This document shows positions 9,799 through 20,169 of a stretch of 22,834 nt of DNA, one piece after another. Source of the stretch: Gnetum montanum (taxonomy: Eukaryota; Streptophyta; Gnetopsida; Gnetales; Gnetaceae); NCBI GenBank assembly GCA_015680685.1, contig MNCI01035323.1:19555-42388 (forward strand). The letters run 5' to 3'. Both the position numbers and the translations under genes were made by a program. Numbering within the stretch: position 1 is the stretch's first letter; each line of letters starts with the position of its first letter. The notes under the pieces are model-generated. The model searched no databases. It saw only the letters and a list, made by a program, of their open reading frames with translations, and was not told where the DNA came from.

Positions 9799-10003
9799 TG
9801 GTTCTACTACATAATTGTGATCTTTTATACTTATGAAATTTCTTTAAAAATGCTTAATGGATAATTAGAATTATCAAAAAATCATATTTTTTCCTTTGGA
9901 ATAATTAATAATGGAATATAACTTATCCTTATCCTATCAATATATGCTACATTATTAAGATAGATTAAGGTGAGTGGATGTTAGAAGGGAAGGGAGTGTT
10001 AGA

Positions 10004-10050
10004 ACCTAAAATAATTTGACTAGGTACATCCCAAGATGCATGATATATTA
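10004..10050 (-). mobile_element. SINE 3' fragment, copy S2
   Basis: 'cctaaaataatttgactaggtacatcccaagatg' aligns with the 3' part of copy S5 ('cctaaaataattgtaatctagatactccccaagat'). The tRNA-like head is missing. An open frame on the minus strand overlapping it (10020-10220) is not supported as a gene. Confidence 0.5.
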
Positions 10051-10339
10051 GAATAATTAGCATCAAGTTGATAGCTTGTTGCAAAATCTTGCCATATTTC
10101 ATGGATGAGTTCTTTTTTAGTAGAAGCTAGGACATTTCCTAGATGCAATGCACAATAATCATAGGACCTAGTTACCTTTGAAAATGGACAAGGACTTGCT
10201 AGGGTGTCCTCCAAAAACAATGTGCAAAATTATTGCCTGGATGTGATAAAAGGTAGATAAGGGTTTTCACATCAAGGATGGGTGTGGGTAAATAAGCAAG
10301 TTTAGTGATAAAAACTTCAGATGATATCCTGGAACATTA

Positions 10340-10487
10340 CATCACTACTCTAGAAAAGCCACTAAAAGAAAGACCAAAGAAGACATGGGAAGAAATGATT
10401 GATATAAACAAAGATCTAACTCTTCATAGCATTGAATGGAGAAAAAGTATTCATGTAGCTAACCTTATTTTTTTGGGACAAGGCTAG
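10340..10487 (+). pseudogene. LINE-type reverse transcriptase C-terminal scrap
   Basis: The frame reads RPKKTWEEMI, then LHSIEWRKSIHVANL and a stop at 10485. This matches the end of many plant non-LTR ORF2-like proteins, which finish with a GRPKKTW...DR.EWR.RIHVADP pattern (recalled, not searched). In a full element this is the tail after the reverse transcriptase and zinc-knuckle parts. Only about 50 codons are recognisable, upstream sequence does not read as reverse transcriptase, and the ATG at 10305 is internal chance. A relic with no expected function. Confidence 0.5.
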
Positions 10488-10727
10488 AATTATGATAATG
10501 ATGATGATAGAAAAATATAATAATAATTGAAGTGTGACTTGAATAGATTACCTCTTGTGAAATAAGACAAAGGGCTAACCACTTGAGCAATCTATCACTA
10601 GGATTAAGATATGCAAAGAAATTGCTGATAATTATCTATGGTAAGTAAATGATTTAAGGATGAATTTCTATGATTGGCTAGCTATCTACTTGGTGATATG
10701 GCTTTAATATATCTTTTTAGTTCAAGT

Positions 10728-10845
10728 GAGGTGTTAGCCTAGTGGTAAGATTCTTGATTTGAACGCTCTAATTCATGGGTTTGATTCTAGTGGATAATGT
10801 AGAGTTATAAAAGTTCTAATTAAACTATATTACAATCCTTTCCCT
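10728..10845 (+). mobile_element. tRNA-derived SINE, copy S3
   Basis: Head 'gaggtgttagcctagtggtaaga' with box A at about 10735-10750 and box B 'ggtttgattct' at 10778-10788. The body 'gagttataaaagttctaattaaactatattacaatc' matches S6. Confidence 0.75.
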
Positions 10846-10918
10846 CCCCCTCTTTAATGTAGAAATTTAGTACACTCCGAAGTTAAATTACAAGCTACAA
10901 CCTATATGCTCTAATTAT

Positions 10919-11062
10919 GAGAGGTTAGCCTAGTGGTAAGACTTTTGATTTGGAAACTTCAAGTTATGGGTTTGATTCTAGGGGCCAATGTTGAGTTAAA
11001 ATTTTTTAATTCAACTATATGCATTGAGGGTAAATATTGTTAAAAAATATTTTGGATTTCAA
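10919..11062 (+). mobile_element. tRNA-derived SINE, copy S4
   Basis: 'gaggttagcctagtggtaagac', then 'gggtttgattctagggg', then a body matching S1, including 'ttgagggtaaatattgttaaaaaatattttgga'. A few bases of the head are lost. Confidence 0.75.
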
Positions 11063-11153
11063 AAACCCCCACTACAACCTCCATACTCTAGTAATATGAT
11101 CTATACCTCAATATCTTTAGTATAAATTTAGTATATGCATACCTAGGAAAGAG

Positions 11154-11170
11154 GGTGTGTGTGTGTGTGT
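11154..11170 (+). repeat. (GT)n microsatellite
   Basis: Run of GT dinucleotides following 'gaaagaggg', directly next to the 3' end of SINE copy S5. Confidence 0.7.
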
Positions 11171-11183
11171 TTGTGTTGTAATC

Positions 11184-11322
11184 CTAAAATAATTGTAATC
11201 TAGATACTCCCCAAGATATGTAGTCTAATCAGAAATTTATAACCTAGTATTGCACACTAAAACTAGACCCATGACCTGGAGTTTCCAAATCAAAAGTCTT
11301 ATCATTAGGCTAACATCTAATT
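11184..11322 (-). mobile_element. tRNA-derived SINE, copy S5
   Basis: The reverse strand reads 'attagatgttagcctaatgataagactttt', then 'catgggtctagtttta' (a damaged box B), then 'aggttataaatttctgattagactacat', ending 'gattacaattattttagg'. The 3' end matches S6 and S2, defining a body of about 140 bp. Confidence 0.7.
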
Positions 11323-11400
11323 ATAGAATTGAAACTAGATGATGTACCTCTTAAACATGTACCCAACATGAATCTTTTGTAGAACTTAAGTAAATGTAAT

Positions 11401-11541
11401 AATGAGGTGTTACCTAGTGGTAAGACTCTTGATTTGAAAGCTCCAAGTCATGGGTTTGATTTTGGTGGGAAATGCTAAGTTATCAAAGTTTTAATTGGGC
11501 TATATATATTATGGTGTACCTATATTACAATTATTTCAGGG
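11401..11541 (+). mobile_element. tRNA-derived SINE, copy S6 (full length)
   Basis: Head 'aatgaggtgttacctagtggtaagactc', box B 'gggtttgatttt', body 'aagttatcaaagttttaattgggctatat', end 'attacaattatttcaggg'. Copy S7 starts within a few bases, forming a head-to-tail pair. Confidence 0.75.
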
Positions 11542-11543
11542 TA

Positions 11544-11613
11544 ATAATGAGGTATTGGTCTACTGATAAGACTATTAATTTGAAAACTCCAAGTCATGGG
11601 TTTGATTTTTTTG
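11544..11613 (+). mobile_element. tRNA-derived SINE, copy S7 (cut by assembly gap)
   Basis: 'aatgaggtattggtctactgataagac' followed by 'catgggtttgattttttt', then Ns. It is in tandem with S6, and the assembly stops inside it. Confidence 0.7.
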
Positions 11614-12504
11614 NNNNNNNNNNNNNNNNNNNNNNNNNNNNNNNNNNNNNNNNNNNNNNNNNNNNNNNNNNNNNNNNNNNNNNNNNNNNNNNNNNNNNNN
11701 NNNNNNNNNNNNNNNNNNNNNNNNNNNNNNNNNNNNNNNNNNNNNNNNNNNNNNNNNNNNNNNNNNNNNNNNNNNNNNNNNNNNNNNNNNNNNNNNNNNN
11801 NNNNNNNNNNNNNNNNNNNNNNNNNNNNNNNNNNNNNNNNNNNNNNNNNNNNNNNNNNNNNNNNNNNNNNNNNNNNNNNNNNNNNNNNNNNNNNNNNNNN
11901 NNNNNNNNNNNNNNNNNNNNNNNNNNNNNNNNNNNNNNNNNNNNNNNNNNNNNNNNNNNNNNNNNNNNNNNNNNNNNNNNNNNNNNNNNNNNNNNNNNNN
12001 NNNNNNNNNNNNNNNNNNNNNNNNNNNNNNNNNNNNNNNNNNNNNNNNNNNNNNNNNNNNNNNNNNNNNNNNNNNNNNNNNNNNNNNNNNNNNNNNNNNN
12101 NNNNNNNNNNNNNNNNNNNNNNNNNNNNNNNNNNNNNNNNNNNNNNNNNNNNNNNNNNNNNNNNNNNNNNNNNNNNNNNNNNNNNNNNNNNNNNNNNNNN
12201 NNNNNNNNNNNNNNNNNNNNNNNNNNNNNNNNNNNNNNNNNNNNNNNNNNNNNNNNNNNNNNNNNNNNNNNNNNNNNNNNNNNNNNNNNNNNNNNNNNNN
12301 NNNNNNNNNNNNNNNNNNNNNNNNNNNNNNNNNNNNNNNNNNNNNNNNNNNNNNNNNNNNNNNNNNNNNNNNNNNNNNNNNNNNNNNNNNNNNNNNNNNN
12401 NNNNNNNNNNNNNNNNNNNNNNNNNNNNNNNNNNNNNNNNNNNNNNNNNNNNNNNNNNNNNNNNNNNNNNNNNNNNNNNNNNNNNNNNNNNNNNNNNNNN
12501 NNNN
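11614..12504. other. Assembly gap, 891 Ns
   Basis: Unknown sequence. Long open frames running through it are artefacts of translating Ns. Confidence 0.99.
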
Positions 12505-12855
12505 AGGAAAAACATGTTTACTATTCTTCCAAGAAATATTTGGAAAAACCTTATGCAAATTGTTATTAACTTTAAATAAAATCTTAAGATTAGAAATTAA
12601 TTTTTCCTCTTTCTATTCAAACTATAGAGGTTAGAAGCTTCATTCCAAGTAATCCTTTTATCATGCTTACATAAACAAGAATATGTGGTAATACCAAATC
12701 TACTCTAAGTTGTACATAATGTAGATGAATTAATAGCCCAAGTTCCTTCATTAAAAAAAAAGCCACCATGGGCTAATGTTCTTAAGCATATCTCTTGAAA
12801 CTATAATATGATTGTAACTCCAATATTTATTAAGCTTACACCATGTCTTCCAAAT
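12505..12855 (-). pseudogene. Possible LINE-type ORF2 C-terminal remnant
   Basis: The minus strand reads one tryptophan-rich frame of about 85 codons from 12855, with one stop (IWKTWCKLNKYWSYN..., SPWWLFFNEGTW..., SRFGITTYSCLCKHDKRITW, NEASNLYSLN). After a stop the similarity seems to shift frame, and the gap cuts it. Spaced W residues and the '.G...I.TW.EA' pattern recall the end of plant LINE ORF2, but I recognise no catalytic motif. The block abuts the outer end of LTR B, so copy B may have inserted into it. Confidence 0.3.
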
Positions 12856-13235
12856 TTTTTTGAGAATTGGAGAACTAAGAATAGAAATGCCTTAAGTGAT
12901 GAGCCGTGGAGCAATCCAACAGCCAACCATGCAAGTCACAAGTGTTCACAAATGACTAGATCGTAATTCATGGATGAGGCATTGTGAATATGTTAGTAAT
13001 TGGTTTAAGTTCAATACCATTGTCTTCCCACATGGAGTTAGTGTAGTCTAAGTGTATGGTTTAGCTTAGAGTGAGGTATATGATATGTTGATGTTGTTTG
13101 GCCATTTGGCTCCTAGCATACATGGTAAAGTAAAAGTAACTTCTAACTCTAAGATTAACTAAAATAGTAAACAAATCTAGTCTATCCTATTATGATGGAT
13201 ATCCAGTCTTGATTTACCATACATGTCTTGGACTC

Positions 13236-13307
13236 ATGTAGTCATCACTAGGATTACCAAATGTACCACTACTAGGCGTACCAAGTGATAACACTACTGG
13301 GTTACCT
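13236..13307 (-). repeat. Three 24-bp tandem units in LTR, copy B
   Basis: Units of exactly 24 bp at 13284-13307, 13260-13283 and 13236-13259. On the minus strand they read 'aggtaacccagtagtg...', 'tggtacgcctagtagtgg...' and 'tggtaatcctagtgatg...'. Period and number match copy A. Confidence 0.65.
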
Positions 13308-13683
13308 AAAAACTATAGTTAGCACTAGAAACTAGTCATATCCATATTGCTTAACAACTATAAAAGTAAAATTCATGGAAGAGTAGAAGTTAACTAGGAA
13401 AGTAGTAATTAGTAAGCTAAGTAAAAATAGCAAACATTATTCTAAGTAAACATTAAGGAAACTAAGTGAATGTTGCAATGGTAATGAGTAATCTCAATTT
13501 TTATTATTGGTCATGAGATGTGTCCAACTACACTTCATTGAAATAAAGACTCTGTACAATCACTCAACACCACACTACATGCATACACTGCTAAGTACTT
13601 AGAACTAAAATCATGAAAACAAATTGAAAGAGTTACACTACTATGTGATGAAATCTATTTTGGATCCATGTGCCTAAGTGTTG

Positions 13684-13691
13684 TATTTATA
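13684..13691 (-). promoter_or_regulatory. LTR TATA box, copy B
   Basis: TATAAATA on the minus strand in 'gctagcctataaatacaa', about 100 bp inside the LTR, with the same octamer and context as copy A. Confidence 0.6.
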
Positions 13692-13791
13692 GGCTAGCAC
13701 ACATCCTGGGATATTGCATATACGAAAATGTAGCTTGTGCTATGATATTGGAGCTATGATATTGTAGTCCTTGATAAATTTGATTTTATCA

Positions 13792-13805
13792 TACTCCCAT
13801 GACTG
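13792..13805 (-). other. Polypurine tract before 3' LTR, copy B
   Basis: The minus strand reads 'cagtcatgggagta' directly before TGATAA. It is the counterpart of 5339-5352, with one G of the G-run changed to A. Confidence 0.6.
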
Positions 13806-13973
13806 ACTAAAAGCTTATCATCAAGTTAAAATGAAATGAGGATAGATTTACTTACAAAATTGGGAGGTGGATTTACAGGACACTTTATGCTGCAGTGGTG
13901 TTTACTAAAATGGCAGAAGACATGATAGGATAAACTTTAACAGAAAACAAAACTTGATGAAGCTCAATGTAGC

Positions 13974-16674
13974 CTATGTAGTTCCTAGTAGTGGTGGCTC
14001 CTCCATCAGTTGCTTCCCCTTATCATTAGGCTTTTGGAATTTGTATTTGTTTAGGAGTTCTTGAAGTTTCTCCTTCTTTGTTCTTGGGTTATGTATCGTC
14101 CATGCTTGGTTTGCCATGTGTGATGGAGTAGGTACATCCCATGGATACAATAGCTATGGAAACATAAGATTGGCTTTAACATACCATGCTACAAACTACC
14201 TCCTTTCTTCTTCAAAAGCCCTAGCCTTTGCTCATAATTCATGATAATTGGACAATCTTCTAGCTAGGTTTGTTTCTACATCTTTTTTCCACTTGTAGCC
14301 AGCCTTTACTACTTCTAAATTATATTTTTCCATCTAAAGTTTTTGTAAGGAATCTTTGCAATCTACAAAATTCTTCTCGTATAGTGCACATGTGGCTACT
14401 ACTTACTATTCTAGTTCATTTCTGGGCTTGCTTGCTGTTAATGTGGCCTAGTTAGCATAACGAAGGTTAGCTAACCCCATGTACTCTTTCAAATCCTCTA
14501 TTTGTAGGTCTTTATTCTTAACCTCCACCTAGTGGACATGGGCATAACTATCCAAGATGGGTTGCCAGTTTGGATTCTATGTTGATATGGAATTGATTTT
14601 TGCCTTTGCCATTTGGATCTCCATCTCATTTATTCGCTTATACATTCACACTTGGTAACAAAAGTGTTTCTTAGGTTGTTCATGCTTCTTAGCTTCATTC
14701 TACCATGCATTAATCGCAATAGCTAATTTTTGTCTAATCACATGTATCTCCTTCATTTAGAGGATTTCTCTCTTGCTAAGCAGCTCATCTTGGTTAATCC
14801 TCATTAGTTGCTCTCTCAACTGATGGATGCTTTCTTCTAGGATGTTCTTTTGCTTTTCAATGTTGATTAACCTACTATTGTTAGTAGTGAGTTGTTTATT
14901 CTCTTCTTGTGCTACAGTGAGTGCCTTAGCATGTGCATATGCTTGTGCTTTTGCTACTGAGGCATTTCACACTACTTTCTCCCTCTTATTATCATCTGTT
15001 TATTTTGCCCTAACAAGTGATTGGTTTGTTCTATGTTGAATTATTCAAGCTAGTATGATGCAACACATTATGTTGGATCTTTGTGTTCAGCTCTCAAGGT
15101 CACAAGCTCTTCTTGTAATCTCAAAATTTTAGCTTCTACATGCTATGCCCTAGTCTCTTCCATGACCAACTTACCTTTGGTTACAATCGACTTTGACTAC
15201 ACTATAGTGACATCATTGGGGATGTTGAAAAGTGTTGTCATCACATGTCTAATTTGTAGTAGTCAATCTAGTACATCTTCATGATTTGTAGGAGTCATTG
15301 AGGTTCTAGGTAACATTTCAGCATCTTTAGCTCTAGTTAGATCCACCAATGGTACTATAGTTACATTGAAGGATTTCTTAATGTGATCTATAAGCAGTTC
15401 TATGGCTCCTACTACATCCTAGTGTTGCATTACCATAACCATGGCTTCTTTTCTAGTTTCAACTATTACTTGGAACTATGCAGTATTCCTAGAATCTATT
15501 GTGACCATTGGGCCTTTCCTCTTGACTACAAAGATATCTATTCACTTATGGGATCCATAGAAACTGTGGACTAAATGACATTATTAATTACTCTATAGAG
15601 GTTGGCCTCTTCCCATGTTCCCCAACTAATAGTTTTTGTAACCTATTGCAGATGACTCATTGATGGTTTATAGTCCTATGGTGGTGGTGGTGGAACTTGT
15701 TGTTGTTATTACTCTTATTATTGTTGGTGACCACTAGGTCCCACTTTTTGTTGTTGTTCAGTGATTTGTGTGGTTTCTCTAGCTTCTGTTTCTTCCTCCA
15801 CTTGATCTTTCTTTGGTGGTGTAGGCTTAAGCATCTTAGCATATGAGGCATTCTATGCCTTCTTGAGAACATTATTAGTGTACCCCAAGATTCTAGCATG
15901 TTTGCATAGATTCCTAATTAGGCAAGGGAATAGAAGTATTAGTTTCCCTACCTTCTTTTTCTCCAATCGCCTTTGAATCTCTATGAAATAGAGTTATGCG
16001 AGATTGGTGTTATATTTCCCCATTAGGATTACACTTCCTTTGGCTACATAGGTGGATAACCTATTGAGTCTTTTGGTAAGAAATAGGTGATATGTACCAG
16101 TTTTAAAATAGATTCTTTCCTCTAGAGTAAATTCATTATATTCCTTATCTTCTTGGTTATATGACATTTTTAGCCATAGTTTTCTTGTTTTTGTATTAGA
16201 TCTAGTGGAAAAATGTGCCAACCTTGTCCCTTCATTTGGTACATTAAGAGCTTCTATTATCGACATGATTGAATAAGAAACAGAGACTCCTTCTATGTTG
16301 ATCATAGCATCTTCTACCTTGTTATGTCAAAATTGATAGGTCTCCCTTGGATACCATTTACCACTATTTGATATGATGGACCATAGTGGTGATGCATGGA
16401 GTTGTGTCATTACTGCCTTTGGAACAAATTCTACAAATGGATCAAAGTTCATTTCCACAATCAATGTGATTAGGAGCATCTTTTCTTGGATTATGTGAAG
16501 GCATTCTTGGGACAACGTGAGGCATTGTCCTTACACTAGTGGTTCTTCTATCTCCCCCTGAGTCGAATGTCTAGTAGCAAGAGTTTCTTGATGGCTATTA
16601 TAAGATTGAGCCTCCTACTTCGCATGTTTTTCTTGTGGCTTTTGTGCTCCTATTTGGCCTCTGTTGGCGATCAT
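13974..16674 (-). pseudogene. Gag-like protein of gag-only LTR element, copy B (decayed)
   Basis: Starts at ATG 16674 (MIANRGQIGAQ...), where leader X ends, and finishes with TAG at 13976-13974 after ...GTT, the same C-terminal residues as copy A. Shared blocks in order: EMNFDPFVEF; NVPNEGTRLAHFST; FPCLIRNLCKHARILGYTN; a Q/P-rich linker with a PPPPP run; long charged helical segments; EEPPLLGTT. Two longer open pieces remain (16515-16327 and 16305-15994, same frame). There are many stops and I saw small one-base shifts near 15490 and 15000. One stretch of about 108 bp that I counted (around 2890-3000 in A) is near 70% identical to copy A. No protease, reverse transcriptase or integrase lies between gag and the polypurine tract. 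The open frames on the plus strand here are shadows. Confidence 0.7.
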
Positions 16675-17048
16675 TTGAGACTAAACTGCCAACGTGAGAT
16701 GGCCTCATAGTCTCACAACCTTCATAGTCTCACAACCTTGGAGTGTCATAGGATCAAAGGTGTTCTTCAAAAAAGGCTTAGGTTCTTACTAGTCTCTAGC
16801 AACACCAAGGCCCAAATACCTCTAAATAGAATTAATAGTTATAAAATGAACTAATCATGAGTATGTGTGTGCTATGGTGAATGTTGAAATGATTGGGTTT
16901 TGTATTAATCTGTAATTAGCTATCATAAAAGAAATTCAACTATCTTTGTCAAATACTGTGAGTTATTGAATATTCCTATTTTGTCTAATCACATAGTCTA
17001 TATGGTCCCTATAGTATGTTACTTGTAACAAATAATATTTTGCAAAAA
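16675..17048 (-). repeat. Leader block X upstream of gag, copy B
   Basis: Reverse complement of the first 326 bases of the window. It includes a duplicated 'ggttgtgagactatgaag' not present in A, and the conserved 'ccttggtgttgctagagact' (possible primer-binding site, 16791-16810). It runs without a break into the gag ATG. Upstream it continues into sequence I cannot compare, because copy A is cut by the window edge. Confidence 0.65.
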
Positions 17049-18309
17049 TGTTTGAACACAATTTTGTTAATCTACTACTAATTTCCCCTAGAGAGAAAAT
17101 TCCACAAGAAAACTAGAAATAGATCAAGATTCAATGGACTTAGAAAAAGAAAGAAAAGAAAACAGATTTGTGTGAAATCTCAAGTATTTAAGCAATATAA
17201 ATTGACACGAGGAAAAACTTTGCAATAAATCTATTTCCAATTTAATTATTATGAATTGTTCAAACCTTCTTATCTCAATATGCAATTTCATAAAAGATAA
17301 TCTTATTCTACTACTAAAAATGCTACATAAATGACAAAGTACGAGTCTTGATTTTGGCTAGTTAATAGTCATCATAGATTGCATTCAATAGAGCTTTCAA
17401 AATTTTGACAATATCTTGATGGAAATACTAAGACAATACACTTTAAAATAATGAAGCTACTTTGGTTGTCTCAAAATACCAAAGATTTTCTTAGATTCTC
17501 TATGCTCAAAATAGGCAATTTCATTAAGACATTACTATTAAATTACTCTTGAGGCTTCTCAACAACATAAGTTCTTCTATGGCTAATCTAATAGAAGTCT
17601 AAAACAAAGCTATAAAAGAAACCTAGGAAAAATCCCAAAATTAAATGCCAAACAAAATACTATCTAAACCATTAGCTAAGTAACTAAAATAAAATGGGAA
17701 AGAAATGAACTCACAAGATTAAAACAAAGTAGTCAAATTAGTATCTTTAGCAAACTATATTACAAATAATCTTTAGATGTCCTTTTTAAATCTTCTCTTC
17801 TTCTTTTTTCTTTCTTCTACCCTTAAAGCCTTTTTATAAGGACCTTGGATAGTTAGAATAATCATGCAAAGTTAAGGGTATTACAAATACCTAGGAATAT
17901 TAAAATTATAACTACCTTAGAAGTTATAACTTCCATAGGAAGTTATTAGAAATTTAAGCTATGGTGACCAAATGTTTCCTTAATAATAAATATCATGTAG
18001 ATCACCATAGGAAGTTACAAAAAATGAGAAATATATGCCAAAGTTGGCAAGTGTTCCATAAGAGGCTACAAATATATTGGAGAATCAAACATAATTTCTT
18101 ATGGAAAGTAAGATTATATTTATCAAAATTTTATAAATATTTTTCTCCTAAGTCATAAACCTTTTCCATCTTTTAAAATAATGCAATATATATGTTTCTT
18201 AAAAATAATGTTGTTAAGGCTTTGTAGCTTTGTTGTTGCTTTGTCAATACATTTAAACAAAACGTGTAAACAAAACAATTGTATGTTTATCTCGTGGCTT
18301 GATATCATG
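17049..18309. other. Upstream of copy B; possible continuation of leader/LTR, no gene
   Basis: No protein-like frame. Read on the minus strand there is 'ccttataaaaaggc' (TATAAAAA at 17838-17831) followed by a purine-rich 'agaagaaagaaaaaagaag' tract and about 780 bp leading into block X, as a promoter plus long leader might look. This region shows no similarity to the 3' LTRs of A or B. A 65-codon open frame at 17961-18158 (plus) lacks any recognisable feature. Confidence 0.3.
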
Positions 18310-18531
18310 TCATCCTTTTCCCATGTTTGGGGGAAAACCTACCATCTGTGATGCCTTGTTGCTAGCTTGATGATGTCTCTTCCAAGCTAGAACAGATGCT
18401 TTCCTGCCCTTCTTTGGTGGAGCTTGCAATTGCATTGTTGTTGCCTTTGTTGGCTCACTACTATCATAATTGCCATTAGTTATGGCTCTGCCTAAGCCAT
18501 AGGCATTGTTTTGGGTCATGTCTTGACCTAG
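18310..18531 (-). CDS. Exon-like open frame, family unknown
   Basis: An uninterrupted frame of 73 codons on the minus strand, from an acceptor-like 'ctctcttag' at 18540-18532 to TGA at 18312-18310. It reads LGQDMTQNNAYGLGRA..., then APPKKGRKASVLAWKRHH, and ends GFPPNMGKG. It is clearly richer in G+C than its surroundings and has a basic KKGRK stretch. It could be the last exon of a host gene, a processed fragment, or chance. I recognise no family, and upstream sequence gives no convincing earlier exon. There is no link to the retroelements. Confidence 0.25.
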   Translation of the reverse strand, partial: LGQDMTQNNAYGLGRAITNGNYDSSEPTKATTMQLQAPPKKGRKASVLAWKRHHQASNKASQMVGFPPNMGKG

Positions 18532-19529
18532 CTAAGAGAGGTCATGCATTTCCTTGTTGTTGTAGTTCAGTTTAACATATTCTTCAGTTCCATCTTTATT
18601 GCAACATTTCTTCATTAATAAATTTGTGTGCCCTGAACCGAAGGCTTAAAATTTTATTGATTTTCATATATTCATTATTCATTTCTTTTGCTTCTGATAG
18701 GGGCTGTTGAATAAGAAATATTTCTTAGGGGTTTAGGATGCATTTTTGGTTAATAATATGAATTTTTGTTGTTCATTTTCCGACAATTTTTAAAATATTT
18801 AGGAATTTGTGAAGCTTTTTTAAGCTTTGCATTCCCATGTCATTAAACTTCCATGGCTCATGCAGTGAAAAACAAATAGTTAGAATTTTTATGCAGATAA
18901 TGGTATTTTATCAGATCCAGCATTCAATGTTTTGCAACTCTATGAAATATCTCTTGTTGCTCTATAGCTAGCATGTTCCAGAATATCCTTAAACAATGTT
19001 GAATAATTATGGTAACCTATGCTATGTTTCACTTGAATAAACGACTATAATACTACTATTTTTCTCCTTTCAAAAATTTTAATTGATGACAGTTAAAACC
19101 AAGCTCCACGGTTGTTAAAAATAGACACCCTACTTGTTCATAGACACACTTCCATTCTACAAAGAAAGTAACTAAACTTTTGTCTCTTTTCCACTTGCAC
19201 ACTATCTTGAATTCACTAATAACATTTGGATCTCATAAAACCCAAACATTAATTTAAAAGTTTTGCTCCATAGAATGGCTTAAATGTATCAACACTAAAG
19301 TGTAAAGTTTATACACATTAATAGATTTGATTTTGATTACCGTTATGTGTATGCCAGTGACATCAACCTTGTGTTTTAAACTTTGAGGCTTTTCATTGAT
19401 TTTTCCTCACCATCATTCATATATATCTAATTATTATGTCCTTTTTCATTGCCCCAATCCTAATTTTCCAACCATCAAAAATAAATTGAAGAAATAAAAA
19501 TCTGCTTCATGAAATGGTTTAAAGGTGCC
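18532..19529. other. No gene recognised
   Basis: A+T-rich DNA without protein-like frames. Two short stretches resemble each other (about 19262-19294 and 19500-19532, 'tgc.tcat..aatgg.ttaaa.gt..caac'), a weak direct repeat next to gag fragment C. Confidence 0.4.
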
Positions 19530-19608
19530 AACAGCCTCTTTCACTACCTCTTGGTCTCTTGCTTGTTGGTTGTGGAAGTCCTCCCTATGCTCCTCTCTTT
19601 GGGGCCAT
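19530..19608 (-). pseudogene. Gag start fragment, copy C
   Basis: ATG at 19608 gives MAPKRGA, stop, GG...TSKRPRGSERG, matching the N terminus of gag A (MAPKRVAQGG...SKRPRG) and confirming that start. Similarity ends about 25 codons in, after which there is unrelated sequence. It follows block Y directly. Confidence 0.6.
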
Positions 19609-19930
19609 CTGTAATCAATTAAGGATTTGGAATTACTAAAGTGTTCTCATAAATTCTTAATCGTTCTATACCTTACTCATACCCTTAGTTACATTAAGTT
19701 CTTAGTTCATTATGATTGCAAAGTTGGAAAATTTTCAAAAAGTAACCCCTTTAGTGCATTATATGAATTAAGATACTTGGTTTGGTTGATTAGGAGTCCT
19801 ATTAATTTTTTTTTTGCCTTAATATGAGTAATTTTCTTTAAAAATTCTTATTACTTTCCTTTAAACTTACCCTTGTAATACCTTCCAAGAATTAGAAATT
19901 TGAAAAAATTGACTCAGATTTTCCTTTGTA

Positions 19931-19972
19931 GTACACACCGCACACACACCCCCCCACCCCCCCCCCCCCCCC
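19931..19972 (+). repeat. (CA)n/(C)n low-complexity tract
   Basis: 'cacaccgcacacacac' followed by a long C run inside block Y of copy C. Copy A has no such run at the aligned place ('aacttagtaatgggtgttgc'), so it expanded after the copies split. Confidence 0.85.
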
Positions 19973-20161
19973 AACAACTAAGTTGAGCACTTTGGGATCA
20001 AATAGATTTGAAAATCATGAAAATTAGGGTGATAATGTGCAAGTTATGGCTTGGGAAAGCTCAGAGGTTAGAGCTTAAATCATAGAAGAAAAATGCAAAA
20101 ATATCCCAAGGCTTCAAATGTGAAATGTGAAAAATTTCACTAACTATTCGCCTATATATAA

Positions 20162-20169
20162 ATTTTATA
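20162..20169 (-). promoter_or_regulatory. TATA-like box of block Y, copy C
   Basis: TATAAAAT on the minus strand in 'gagcctataaaattta'. The position corresponds to the TATA-like run at 1809-1817 in copy A, about 550 bp upstream of the gag ATG. Confidence 0.4.

Larger units (their letters stand above)
12897..13791 (-). repeat. 3' LTR of gag-only element, copy B (895 bp)
   Basis: On the minus strand it starts TGATAAAATC at 13791 and ends GCTCATCA at 12897, so both ends match LTR A. Internal landmarks shared with A are TATAAATA (13684-13691), 'cacttagtttc.tta.tgtttac' and the 24-bp triple repeat. The flank beyond ATCA has no similarity to A's flank. Confidence 0.75.

Noticed and set aside
10020-10220. 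66-codon minus-strand frame (DYCALHLGNVLAS...)
   Set aside because: Its 3' end overlaps a SINE fragment and I see no family motif, so chance is more likely.
10728-11613. Functional tRNA genes or a CRISPR-like array
   Set aside because: Box A and box B are present, but no copy folds into a full cloverleaf by eye, and each is followed by the same non-tRNA body. The repeats are SINEs, not regularly spaced spacer-repeat units.
11472-12579. Four long open frames of over 300 codons
   Set aside because: They exist only because Ns hide stop codons in the assembly gap.
14827-15284. Open frames on the plus strand (70 and 67 codons) with hydrophobic content
   Set aside because: They are shadows of gag B, which reads on the minus strand.
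15657-15899. Asn/His-rich 80-codon minus-strand frame
   Set aside because: It is an off-frame reading of the Q/P-rich linker of gag B; the frame that matches copy A is shifted.
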